From the NCBI RefSeq assembly GCF_030719035.1, contig NZ_CP132203.1, positions 6,156,501 through 6,220,500 of the forward strand: DNA of 64,000 bases. Direction: 5' to 3'. Both the position numbers and the translations under genes were made by a program. The DNA comes from Hahella sp. HNIBRBA332. Its GTDB lineage: Bacteria > Pseudomonadota > Gammaproteobacteria > Pseudomonadales > Oleiphilaceae. This document shows positions 1-8,114 of this stretch, one piece after another. The notes below the pieces were generated by a model that saw nothing but the letters and a program-made list of their open reading frames with translations, was not told the DNA's origin and made no database searches. Position 1 is the first letter of the stretch; each line of letters starts with the position of its first letter.

Positions 1-1
1 A

Positions 2-952
2 CATTACGCCGACGCGCGTATGGTGCTGGATCAAAGCGTCAGAATGGGGGAGGAGATTCACGGTAAGGACGCCGAAGAAGTGGTTCGCATAAAATTCGCG
101 CTGGTGGAAACCCTGGTGGCGATGAACGAGAGACAGGCGGCCTACGAGATAGCGCGTTATACCCTCGATCTGATTCGCATGGCGCACGAATCGAGAAAAG
201 AGCTGCTGGGGCGGGGCTATTATTGGATGGCCATGGCGCAACTGGAGTGCATTTATCCCTATTGCGACCGCCCCAAAGCGTTGGCGTCGGGGAAGCAGAA
301 CGCGGAGAGAGCCATCGCCTTGTTTTCCGAGAGCCTGGGCGTGGATGCTACGGAGACGGGCGATGCGCTCTGGCTACTGAACTGGTTCGTCAGGGACAGT
401 GCGAGCAAGATCGAGATCAGTCGCCGCGCCTTGAACATCTATCAGGCCAATCTGGGTGAACTGGACGAGAAAACCGCAGCGGCTTATGCGGAACTCAGCC
501 GCACCCTCGCCACCTGGGACGGCGACCTGGAGTCCGGGGAGCGCTACATGCTGAAAGCTCTCGCGATCCGGCAGAAGTTATACCCCGAAAATCATTACCA
601 AGTGGGCAAAACCTACCGCTATCTGGGCGAACAGTACATGTTCATGAATCAGCCGGAGCTTGCCGCAGGATATTTCGCCAAAGCCTCTACGGTGATCGGC
701 GCAGTGAAAGGCGCTGGCGATCCAGAAAACCTGGAGGCGCTGATGTGGTTATCGAAGGCCTATCTGTACAGGGAGAAGTTACCTCCGGCGGAGCGCGCTA
801 TCGCACAGGCGATGGCTATTATCGCCACCCATCAGATCACGCCGCCTTATTATCTGCTGCAGGAAATGAAAGCGGTGGAAATGCGGGTGAAATCGGAAAA
901 ACTGGCGCAGGAAAGCAGCCTGGACCAGGTATTAACCGCATGCTGGGGCTGA
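2..952 (+). CDS. Tetratricopeptide-repeat protein, 5' end outside window
   Basis: The frame is open from the first bases of the window (H-Y-A-D-A-R before the first in-window Met at 20), so the N-terminus is missing. The visible 316 residues are helical, with repeated TPR-like pairs: an A-x-Y/A-L spacing, and segments such as YMLKALAIRQKLYPENH and VGKTYRYLGEQYMFMNQPELA that look like consecutive kinesin-light-chain-type TPRs. Such proteins act as protein-protein scaffolds; no enzymatic motif was seen. The frame stops at 952 just as another frame continues with protein-like sequence (940-1284), so this may be a frameshifted C-terminus rather than the natural end. TPR fold likely, role unknown. 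Confidence 0.7.
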   Translation, partial: HYADARMVLDQSVRMGEEIHGKDAEEVVRIKFALVETLVAMNERQAAYEIARYTLDLIRMAHESRKELLGRGYYWMAMAQLECIYPYCDRPKALASGKQNAERAIALFSESLGVDATETGDALWLLNWFVRDSASKIEISRRALNIYQANLGELDEKTAAAYAELSRTLATWDGDLESGERYMLKALAIRQKLYPENHYQVGKTYRYLGEQYMFMNQPELAAGYFAKASTVIGAVKGAGDPENLEALMWLSKAYLYREKLPPAERAIAQAMAIIATHQITPPYYLLQEMKAVEMRVKSEKLAQESSLDQVLTACWG

Positions 953-1284
953 AAGCGAAAAACACCTTCGCCACGGCGGTGGTGGAGCATGAGTACCAGA
1001 CCTTGCTGCTACACAAGGAGCCCGGTTGGCTGGATGAAACGCGCTACATGGATACCTTCAATCTGTTTTTGGACGATTACCTGCGTCTGAACCGTTATTT
1101 CGTGAGGCCGGATCTGCAGTTTGTCGCCGCCCGCAGCATGCGTTTGTGTCGTCGTAAAAGCGAAGCGCTGTGCGGTAGCGTAAGAGACGCGCTGCAACGC
1201 CGCAACCTGGAGGCGCCAGAGCGAATCGTCGCCCATTCTGACTCGGCGGAACTGGTGAAAACCAGCGTGGTCGAATCGTTCTGA
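940..1284 (+). CDS. Protein-like C-terminal segment: frameshifted end of the TPR protein or small separate gene
   Basis: An ATG at 940 opens 114 residues ending in TSVVESF. The composition is protein-like (DETRYMDTFNLFLDDYLRLN, then a pair of Cys residues in RLCRRKSEALCGS). It overlaps the TPR protein by 13 bases in another frame and has no convincing ribosome site. A single-base indel around 929-940 would join the TPR frame (ending ...SSLDQ) to this one without losing sense, so a disrupted C-terminus is the simpler reading. A translationally coupled small gene remains possible. No family was recognised. Confidence 0.45.
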   Translation: MLGLKAKNTFATAVVEHEYQTLLLHKEPGWLDETRYMDTFNLFLDDYLRLNRYFVRPDLQFVAARSMRLCRRKSEALCGSVRDALQRRNLEAPERIVAHSDSAELVKTSVVESF

Positions 1285-1477
1285 GTTCATAAAACTGTCG
1301 CACAAGCGTCACTTAACTGACCTTAAGTTGAAACGCGCACCCTCTGTAATAGCCGTGATTTTTCATTTCAAAACATCAAATTCCGAAAAAACAGGCTGAT
1401 TCCCTTCCAGCGACTACACTGTCCCGGAGGTGAAGCGGAAGTCGCCTGAACAATCCGGCAACGAGGGGGAGGGAAAC

Positions 1478-4135
1478 ATGCAACCCAGTCATCACAGGTT
1501 TGCTGCGGCATGCCTGGCGTTTTTATTGGCGCTGCTCGCTGGAGCGGCGTCGGCGGAAATCAAACCTTATCTGCAAAGTCCGACGGACACATCGATCTGG
1601 ATCTCGTGGAAAACCGCGTCCGGCTCCGAGTCCCGGGTTGAGTATGGCGTCGCGGCGGATCGGCTGGATCAAAGCGCTAGCGGCGGCGTGCAGTCGTTAA
1701 GCTCGGACTATCAGTATCACGGCGTGCAATTACAGGGACTGCAAGCGGATACGCTGTATTACTATCGGGTGCAAACCGGCGCTGAGGTCTCCGCTGTCTA
1801 TCGCTTTAAAACCCAGCCGGCGCGAGGCGATGGCTCCGGCCACTACCGCATTCTGGTTATGGGCGACCACCAGATTCGCAATGAGAATCGCTATGAGCAG
1901 CTGGTGAAAGCGGCGAAAGCCAAACTGGAAAACAAGTACGCTGAGCCGATTGAAGAGGCCGTTAATCTGATTCTCAATGACGGCGACCAAGTGGACGTCG
2001 GCACGCTGGATCATTACGCCAACCTGCACTTCGCGCAATCGGCGGCGATTTCTCCGAATGTGCCCATCATGACCACCGTGGGCAACCATGAATACTACTA
2101 TGACGGCGACCTCAACAACTATCGCGCCCACTTTTTCTATGACGGTCTGAGTTATCAGGGCATCTCCGGCGCGCCTAACGAAAGCTACTACGCCTATCAG
2201 GTGGGGCGGCTGGTGGTCATCCACTTGAACAGCATGAAGGCGGACGCCGTGCAGCAGAACTGGCTGACCCAGGTTGTCGCTGCTGCGGATGCGGACGCCA
2301 GCGTGGACTGGATTATCAGCATTATTCACCACCCTTATCAGGCGGAGCAGTACATCGGCGATATTTCCCATCCGCTGCGCGACGCCTGGATGGCGATCCT
2401 GTCCAGCTCGCAAAAACATGTGCTCAACATTGGCGGACACCATCACCTGTACGCCCGCGGACAGACCCGGGAGTGGCCGTCCTATCACATGATTTCCGGC
2501 GGCACCGCCTGGGATCAGTACTGGGGACAGTCTACGGAGCAAGACTTCGACGACGTGCAGAAGACCATCGCCAACTGGGCATGGCAAGTCATCGACCTTG
2601 ATCTGCCGGCGCGGGAAATGACGGTGGAAACCTATGCGGAAGCGCATCCGTTGCTATACAAAACCAAAGGCTTCCACTACAACAGCCGACTCATCGACTC
2701 CTTCCATCGTAAACTGGATTTGCAGAAGCCCTATCAGCCGAGCATCACCACGGAAGTGAAAGGGCCTGTCAGCCTGCCTTTCGTATTTAACAGCTCGCCT
2801 TTCAGCAGCGGCGAGCCGGAAGAGATGAACAGCACCCAGTTTCAGATCGCCGCCGATGCAGGGTTCAACGATCTGAAAGTCGATAAAATCCGCGATTTTG
2901 AGAATATCTTCGGGGATACCGGCGCGCCGGAGTATGAGCCGGTGGATATCCACGCCGGCGTGGACATTCTGGCCTGGGAAATTCCCGCCAATGGCTTGCC
3001 CAATGGCGACTACTTCATCCGCGTGCGCCATCGCGATAAAAACATCCTCTGGTCCGACTGGTCCGAAGCTAAAGCCTTTACCGTTGCAGGCAGCACTGAC
3101 GGCGAGCCGGGGCTCAGTGTCAGCAAGGACAAATATCGCAGCGGCGAAGACGTGGTGGCGCATCATCAGAACGGCTACGGTAACGCCAAAGACTGGGTCG
3201 GCGTGTATAAGAAAGGCCAGACTCCCGGCGCCGTGCGCGCCACCAAATGGTCCTACGTGGACGGCCCGACCGGCAGTCTGACCTTCAGTGGTCTGGCTGA
3301 TGGCGAATACTTTGTGGGCTTCTTCGAAAACGACGGCTATTCGGAAATGGCGGAGCGCGCGAACTTCTACATTGGTCCGGTGGCGGAACTGTCCATGACG
3401 GACACGGAGTACGATGAAGGAGAGACTGCGACGGTCAGTTGGAGCGGCTCCAGCGGCGGCGCCAAGGACTGGATCGGCGTATATCGCGTGGGCGAGGTTC
3501 CCGGTCAACAGTCTTCCAGCGTATGGCAATATGCGCCGGAAACCTCAGGAACCGCGGACTTTTCCGGCCTGGCCAAAGGCTATTACTTCGCTGTCTTCTT
3601 CATCAACGACGGCTATACCGAAGTCTCCAACCGGGTTTATTTCTCGGTCGGCGATCGCATTGCGGAACTGAGCCTGCTGAAAACCCACTTTGAGTCCGGT
3701 GAGGACATCGTCGCCAACTTCAGCGGCGGTCCAGGCATTGCTAAGGATTACCTCGGCATTTTCGAGCAGGGCGCGGTACCGGGTCAGACCGGCAGCGAGC
3801 TGGTTGCCTATCTGTATTTCGACGGCGCCGCCAGCGGCAGCGTCACCTTTACCGATGATTTACCTGACGGCGAGTATTTTATGGCCATGTACACCAACGA
3901 CTCCTACACCGAAGTCTCCAATAGGGTGACTTTCAGTGTCGGCGAAGCGGCGGTGGCGGGAGATCTGAACGGCGATGGCGTAGCGGACAGCGTCGACCGG
4001 GATCTGCTGCGGAGCATGTTCGGAAAATGCGATGGCGACGCTGGGTATCAGACGGACGCGGACTACGACGGTGACGGCTGCATTGGTCGCCAGGATTACC
4101 GGTTGTGGTACGCGATGTTCAAGAGCGGGGGCTGA
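1478..4135 (+). CDS. Secreted purple-acid-phosphatase-like metallophosphoesterase with C-terminal repeats and dockerin-type domain
   Basis: The start is the ATG at 1478, preceded by a strong GAGGGGGAGGG; an upstream in-frame start at 1430 has no such site. Order of domains: signal peptide (about residues 1-26, ending AASA); a fibronectin-III-like PAP N-terminal domain; a calcineurin-like phosphoesterase with all metal-ligand blocks visible (GDHQ, NDGDQVD, GNHE, IIHHP, GGHHH); a linker domain; three related repeats of about 95 residues, each with a KDW/YxGI/VY-type core and a GEYF/GYYF turn; and a C-terminal pair of Ca-binding loops (DLNGDGVADSVD and DYDGDGCIGRQD) typical of type I dockerin/EF-hand modules. 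Predicted to hydrolyse phosphomonoesters or diesters outside the cell. The dockerin-like end suggests docking to a cohesin-type partner; the next gene encodes a candidate. Confidence 0.88.
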   Translation: MQPSHHRFAAACLAFLLALLAGAASAEIKPYLQSPTDTSIWISWKTASGSESRVEYGVAADRLDQSASGGVQSLSSDYQYHGVQLQGLQADTLYYYRVQTGAEVSAVYRFKTQPARGDGSGHYRILVMGDHQIRNENRYEQLVKAAKAKLENKYAEPIEEAVNLILNDGDQVDVGTLDHYANLHFAQSAAISPNVPIMTTVGNHEYYYDGDLNNYRAHFFYDGLSYQGISGAPNESYYAYQVGRLVVIHLNSMKADAVQQNWLTQVVAAADADASVDWIISIIHHPYQAEQYIGDISHPLRDAWMAILSSSQKHVLNIGGHHHLYARGQTREWPSYHMISGGTAWDQYWGQSTEQDFDDVQKTIANWAWQVIDLDLPAREMTVETYAEAHPLLYKTKGFHYNSRLIDSFHRKLDLQKPYQPSITTEVKGPVSLPFVFNSSPFSSGEPEEMNSTQFQIAADAGFNDLKVDKIRDFENIFGDTGAPEYEPVDIHAGVDILAWEIPANGLPNGDYFIRVRHRDKNILWSDWSEAKAFTVAGSTDGEPGLSVSKDKYRSGEDVVAHHQNGYGNAKDWVGVYKKGQTPGAVRATKWSYVDGPTGSLTFSGLADGEYFVGFFENDGYSEMAERANFYIGPVAELSMTDTEYDEGETATVSWSGSSGGAKDWIGVYRVGEVPGQQSSSVWQYAPETSGTADFSGLAKGYYFAVFFINDGYTEVSNRVYFSVGDRIAELSLLKTHFESGEDIVANFSGGPGIAKDYLGIFEQGAVPGQTGSELVAYLYFDGAASGSVTFTDDLPDGEYFMAMYTNDSYTEVSNRVTFSVGEAAVAGDLNGDGVADSVDRDLLRSMFGKCDGDAGYQTDADYDGDGCIGRQDYRLWYAMFKSGG

Positions 4136-4197
4136 GGCCCCGGCTCCTCCGGTTCCGATAGCTTTACTATTCAGTAGTCAGTAGTCAGGAGTACTCC

Positions 4198-4761
4198 ATG
4201 AAGTTGTTGCATGTTTTCGCTGTGATTCTGCTTGCCCTGTCGGCTTCCGCGCGGGCTTCATACATTTCGTTCCAGACGTCGACGGACCATATTGTGGTGG
4301 GCGATGCGTTCTATGTGGATGTGATTCTGGAGAAGCCGTTTGACGGCGTGTTCGATGGCGATGAGCTATTGGCGTTTGGCTTTAATCTTGGTTTTGACGC
4401 CGGTGTGCTCCAGCTTATCGATAGCACGGTGGGAGCCCCTTGGGACGATGATTCCGCGCTGTTTCCCGGGATCGACGTGGCGGGGTCTGTATTTCCCGGC
4501 GTGGCGGGCGACAGCGGCGCTGGCATACTGCTGGCGCGCTTGAGCTTCAGCGCCGTCGCGGCAGGTCTGTCCCAGCTGAGTCTGTTTGGCGATAGCGCTT
4601 CGAATCCAGATCTGGGGCTGTTGTATTTGTCGGGAAGCGATGTGATCGATGGGCGCAAGGATGTGCGCATCCACTCCGTGCCGCAGCCTGCTTCAATGTG
4701 GATGCTGGCGTTAGGAGGCTTGGGATTGCTGGTGAGAAGGAAAGTCGCTGGCGTTCGCTAA
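4198..4761 (+). CDS. PEP-CTERM-type surface protein with cohesin-like domain
   Basis: AGGAG lies six bases before the ATG. Residues 1-20 are a signal peptide. The central region (VGDAFYVDVILE ... LLAFGFNLGFDAGVLQLID) has the pattern of cohesin-type beta-sandwiches: a G-D-x-F/V opening strand, then an alternating hydrophobic strand leading to D-x-x-V-L. The C-terminus has PQPAS in place of the usual PEP motif, then a hydrophobic helix and a final RRK, the tripartite exosortase-type sorting signal. It follows the dockerin-bearing phosphatase by 62 bases on the same strand and may be co-expressed. Known of the family: such tails are processed by an exosortase, none of which is in this window. 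The cohesin assignment is by pattern only. Confidence 0.75.
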   Translation: MKLLHVFAVILLALSASARASYISFQTSTDHIVVGDAFYVDVILEKPFDGVFDGDELLAFGFNLGFDAGVLQLIDSTVGAPWDDDSALFPGIDVAGSVFPGVAGDSGAGILLARLSFSAVAAGLSQLSLFGDSASNPDLGLLYLSGSDVIDGRKDVRIHSVPQPASMWMLALGGLGLLVRRKVAGVR

Positions 4762-4841
4762 CAGGGAAATCATGGCGTCTGTCGCCGCAGTCGCGGCGGC
4801 GGAGCCTGAATACTGAAGGAAACCAGTCGTAGGCGTTAATT

Positions 4842-6023
4842 ATGCTAAGGAAAATAATAATCTCAATCAGTCTGTGGACGTTATCAATGATGGCGTCCGC
4901 GCATTTAAGCGGATTCACCGATACTTCTATTCAGATCGCCGAGCCGGGCGTGAAGGTCATCTACACGCTGCCCAGCGACAACCTTCTGGAACTGGAGCCC
5001 AACGTAGAGATGCGCGTGGCGCCGCCGGAGGATTACATCACGCAGGTCGCCGCCGGCTGGTTCGTGGCGGCGGGCAAGCGCGCCTGTTTTCTGGAGGATC
5101 GCAAGGCGAAGGCGTTGCCGGAAATCGCCTCCTACCAATACACCCTGACTTATCAGTGCCCGCAGGGCATGGAGGCGGTCAGCATTCGTTACGAGCTGTT
5201 CAATGAGCAGTGGCGCGGCCATCAGAATTATGTGCGGGTGTTTATGGCGGACAACCGCATGCGCATGCGCTTTACCTTTGATCGACAAAAGCTGGACCTG
5301 CCGGTAGCAAAGCTACTGCAGGAATGGGGTTCCCGTCTGTCGCCGGAGTTTCTGGCCATGGACCCGCATCGTCGTTTGGATGTGGAGGGTTGGGAGAATC
5401 CACTGGCGGACGATCAAGGGGCTCAGGATGAGGCTAGCGCGGCGCAAAGCGGCGTGATTGACCCGGCGTTTCTTTGGGTGGGTATGGAGCATATCTGGCA
5501 AGGCGCGGACCACATTCTGTTCCTGTTATGTCTGCTGCTGGTGCCGGCTTCCTTCGGACGCATCTTGCTATGGGCGACCTCATTCACACTGGCGCATTCG
5601 ATTACTCTGGCGCTGTCCGCCTTTGAGGTCATCTCCATTCCACCCTCCGTGACGGAGCCTCTGATCGCCCTTACCATCGTTTTCCTGGGGCTGGAGAACC
5701 TGTACTACCTAGCGCGACAAAATCGCGCAGGCGTGGACTGGGACAAGGTATACCGTAATCGCTGGTGGGTGATCTTCTGCTTTGGATTAATTCACGGCGT
5801 GGGCTTCAGTTACCTGCTGCGGGAGCTTAGCTCCGGGGAAGGCGTTTGGGGACGTTTACTGATGTTCAACCTGGGCGTGGAAATAGGGCAGGTGGCGATC
5901 ATCGCGTTGCTGCTGATCCCCGCTTACGTAATGTTTAAGTGGCGTCATGGCCTGAAGCTCGGCGGCGTTTCCTCGTTGCTGACCAGCCTGGTGGGACTGA
6001 TCTGGCTGGCGCAGCGGATATAG
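4842..6023 (+). CDS. HupE/UreJ-family membrane protein
   Basis: Signal peptide (residues 1-22, ending SAHLSG), then an extracytoplasmic domain of about 180 residues, then a bundle of about six membrane helices. The membrane part carries the family's histidine-rich signatures: GMEHIWQGADHILFLL, LAHSITLALS, FGLIHGVGFS and FNLGVEIGQ. HupE/UreJ relatives are metal (Ni or Co) permease-like proteins. The large N-terminal domain is typical of the longer HupE/UreJ_2 subgroup, whose substrate is unsettled. No nickel enzyme genes are adjacent, so transport specificity cannot be inferred. The ribosome site before 4842 is weak. Confidence 0.85.
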   Translation: MLRKIIISISLWTLSMMASAHLSGFTDTSIQIAEPGVKVIYTLPSDNLLELEPNVEMRVAPPEDYITQVAAGWFVAAGKRACFLEDRKAKALPEIASYQYTLTYQCPQGMEAVSIRYELFNEQWRGHQNYVRVFMADNRMRMRFTFDRQKLDLPVAKLLQEWGSRLSPEFLAMDPHRRLDVEGWENPLADDQGAQDEASAAQSGVIDPAFLWVGMEHIWQGADHILFLLCLLLVPASFGRILLWATSFTLAHSITLALSAFEVISIPPSVTEPLIALTIVFLGLENLYYLARQNRAGVDWDKVYRNRWWVIFCFGLIHGVGFSYLLRELSSGEGVWGRLLMFNLGVEIGQVAIIALLLIPAYVMFKWRHGLKLGGVSSLLTSLVGLIWLAQRI

Positions 6024-6100
6024 GTCTGTTGAGTCTCCTGTTAGGCGGTGTCTAGTCCTGGAACAGGTGTCAACTCTATTCAGGACGGGTCACGGTAATA

Positions 6101-6128
6101 AAAAGGGCGTCGCAATGACGCCCCTTTA
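6101..6128. terminator. Bidirectional hairpin terminator
   Basis: GGGCGTC and GACGCCC flank a five-base loop, with A-rich sequence on the left and CTTT on the right. It lies between the convergent HupE-like gene and the DUF2799-like lipoprotein gene, where it could end both transcripts. Confidence 0.7.
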
Positions 6129-6162
6129 CAGTGGAATCAATAGATAGTTCGCAGGGAACGAT

Positions 6163-6786
6163 TTAGGGTTTCATCCAGGGTTGTTCGACAATAATACTGT
6201 CGATCACACTTCGGTATTCCCGTATCTTCGCATCCAGGTGACGCAGCTCGTAATTCAGGTCGTCCCGGTGGTTTTCCAGCTCGCGCATCTGCTTCAGCAA
6301 GTCGCGGCGCTTCTGCGCATCGCCGGAGCCATTGACCAGCTCATTCTCAATGGCGTCAATTTTATCGCGGTTCTTGTCCAAATCTTTTTCTGCGGATGTG
6401 CGCTTATCTTCCGCGTCCCTGATTTCCTTCTCCATATAACGGACGAATTGCCCGCTTTCCACCGCGCGCATAAACACCGGCTCCAAGTCAGGCGGGCATT
6501 GGCCTTTGTAGGCATCGCCGCCGCGACCCAGGTCAAAACCATTCTGCGGCTTGCAGTAATTGCGGGCGCCGTCGTCAAAACCGGCGCGATAAGCGTCCAG
6601 GTCAGGCGCAACATTGTAATCCGAACAGGCCTCTCTATGTTGCGAGAGGTAAGTGGCTGAACGGCCGGCTACGCCGTCTTCATAACCGATGACGCGCCAG
6701 TCTGCGTTGCGGCATTCGTTTTCGTTCATGGTGGCGCATGCAGAAAGATTCAGCAGCGCAGCTACGACAAAAATGCGTCTGACCAT
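6163..6786 (-). CDS. DUF2799-type lipoprotein
   Basis: A 207-residue protein with a lipobox (LNLSAC, cysteine at about residue 16), so probably anchored in a membrane. Residues 25-95 contain the DUF2799 pattern: DWRVIGYEDGVAG, then RxACSDYNVAPDLDAYRAGFDDG and later YCKPQNGFDLGRGGDAYKGQCP. The rest is a charged coiled coil (about residues 105-195, many E/K/R and D, including a heptad-like DAEDKRTSAEKDLDKN segment). DUF2799 lipoproteins are widespread in proteobacteria without a known role. The gene is monocistronic as far as seen: the gene upstream on the same strand ends 138 bases away. Confidence 0.8.
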   Translation of the reverse strand: MVRRIFVVAALLNLSACATMNENECRNADWRVIGYEDGVAGRSATYLSQHREACSDYNVAPDLDAYRAGFDDGARNYCKPQNGFDLGRGGDAYKGQCPPDLEPVFMRAVESGQFVRYMEKEIRDAEDKRTSAEKDLDKNRDKIDAIENELVNGSGDAQKRRDLLKQMRELENHRDDLNYELRHLDAKIREYRSVIDSIIVEQPWMKP

Positions 6787-6924
6787 TTGTTAAGTCCCAA
6801 ACTTCTGAAAAACAAGGCGGTCGCAGACAGCAAGTCATGCAACCCTGAGGTTAGAGATAATTTTAGTTGATAATCGGCGGTGTTGCTGTCAATGACTGTA
6901 ACGAACTGTGAGCAGTCGTCGATA

Positions 6925-7236
6925 TCAGTGGTGGTCGCGACGTCTGACCACCACCATTTTTCCGTACAACATGGCGCCGAGCGCTACGCATCCGCCGAGA
7001 AAGGAGGCCAACGCCAGAGGAATCTGGTGAGGTCCGGGACCGAGCGCGAGATTCGCCAGACTTGGAATCAACAAGCCCAGCAGGCCGGCGATATGCAGCC
7101 AGGCCATTTGTGAGGTAAGGCGGAACCAGCAGCCGCAATTCGGGCACTTACGCTCCACATTCACTCCGCTGCGGTGAGTCTGAATAAACTGTCTGGCAGA
7201 AAACGCTCTTTTGCAGCGGGGGCAGGTGGTTTTCAT
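6925..7236 (-). CDS. Small zinc-ribbon membrane protein
   Basis: The start was set at 7236 because CAGGAG stands just upstream; the longer reading frame runs into the preceding gene. The 103 residues begin with a four-cysteine zinc ribbon (CPRC about residues 5-8 and CPNC about 30-33), followed by two hydrophobic helices (about 44-62 and 68-88) and a basic tail ending VVVRRRDHH. This looks like a cytoplasmic zinc finger tethered to the inner membrane. It follows the SUMF1-like lipoprotein gene by 34 bases and is probably the third gene of that operon. No function recognised. Confidence 0.7.
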   Translation of the reverse strand: MKTTCPRCKRAFSARQFIQTHRSGVNVERKCPNCGCWFRLTSQMAWLHIAGLLGLLIPSLANLALGPGPHQIPLALASFLGGCVALGAMLYGKMVVVRRRDHH

Positions 7237-7270
7237 TTTTGCGCTCCTGTTGAGAGGGAGATCGCACCGG

Positions 7271-8098
7271 TCAGGGGACTTCTCGCACAACCCTGAAACC
7301 GATGGTTCTGACTCGTTCATCCGGCTCGACGCCAGCTCTGATGGACGGTTGCACATAAGGACTGGTGTTCATCCAGGTCCCGCCTTTCACCACCCTGGCG
7401 TTACAGTCCCCGTCCACTCTTGGCGCCATGCTTTTTCCTGCGCCCTCATGACTGTCGTGATAGCAGTCCTGCGTCCACTCCGCCACGTTGCCTGAGACAT
7501 CATACAGACCGTAAGGGTTAGCGCTGAAACGCCCTACCGGTCCCGGGTGGAACAACGCGGTTCCGGCAGGACAGCCGCCCAGATCCTTGTCGCAGTGATC
7601 GACGCCCTGAACGTACTCCTCGCCCCACCAGTAATGGGTTTGCGTTCCGCCTCGCGCGGCGTATTCCCACTCCGCTTCACTGGGCAGGCGGTAGTTGAGT
7701 CCGCTTTGCTCGCTCAACCAGCGCGTGTAGGCGACGGCGTCATCCCAACTGACGTTGATGACAGGTTGCTCGCCGCGGCCCCAGCCTTCATCAGAGGGTA
7801 AGGCGCGATGTGTGGTCCGGGCGAAGCGGTCGTAGTCCGCGAATGTCACTTCGGTGGCGCTGATCGCGTAAGGGCGTTGCGCCACGACTTCATGACGAGG
7901 TCCCTCGTCGGTAGAGGCGTTAGGCGGCTGATCGCCAACCACGCCGACGCCTTTGGGTACGATGACCATACGAGGGCCTGCGCCGCCGTCCCTGAGTGAG
8001 TCCTGCAGCCAGGGCGGTGCGCTCTTTGCGGTCATTTGGGAGCACCCCGCCGTTAACGCAAGCAGGGCGCAACCGGTCCAAGTGATTGCGCGCATCAT
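7271..8098 (-). CDS. SUMF1/formylglycine-generating-enzyme-fold lipoprotein lacking the catalytic cysteines
   Basis: AGGAAGG precedes tandem ATG codons at 8098 and 8095. The N-terminus is a lipoprotein signal with lipobox LTAGC. The rest is a full SUMF1 domain: PYAISATEVTFADYDRF, QPVINVSWDDAVAYTRWLSE, YRLPSEAEWEYAARGG, PYGLYDVSGNVAEWTQD, then a GGTW ... GFRVV end. In true formylglycine-generating enzymes two copper-binding cysteines follow GGS/TW. Here those places are Asn and Val (GGTWMNTSPYVQPS), so sulfatase-activating chemistry is unlikely. It is more likely a structural, binding or regulatory member, placed in the envelope by its lipid anchor. It starts 16 bases after the upstream hypothetical gene, implying co-transcription. 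Confidence 0.85.
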   Translation of the reverse strand: MMRAITWTGCALLALTAGCSQMTAKSAPPWLQDSLRDGGAGPRMVIVPKGVGVVGDQPPNASTDEGPRHEVVAQRPYAISATEVTFADYDRFARTTHRALPSDEGWGRGEQPVINVSWDDAVAYTRWLSEQSGLNYRLPSEAEWEYAARGGTQTHYWWGEEYVQGVDHCDKDLGGCPAGTALFHPGPVGRFSANPYGLYDVSGNVAEWTQDCYHDSHEGAGKSMAPRVDGDCNARVVKGGTWMNTSPYVQPSIRAGVEPDERVRTIGFRVVREVP

Positions 8099-8114
8099 TT
8101 GCCTTCCTGTCTGA

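Noticed and set aside
745..939. Upstream part of the second frame over the TPR gene
   Set aside because: Low-quality Gly/Arg-rich shadow of the TPR frame; only the part after 940 is protein-like.
7271..8098. Functional sulfatase-activating formylglycine-generating enzyme
   Set aside because: The two catalytic cysteines are replaced and no sulfatase gene is nearby.
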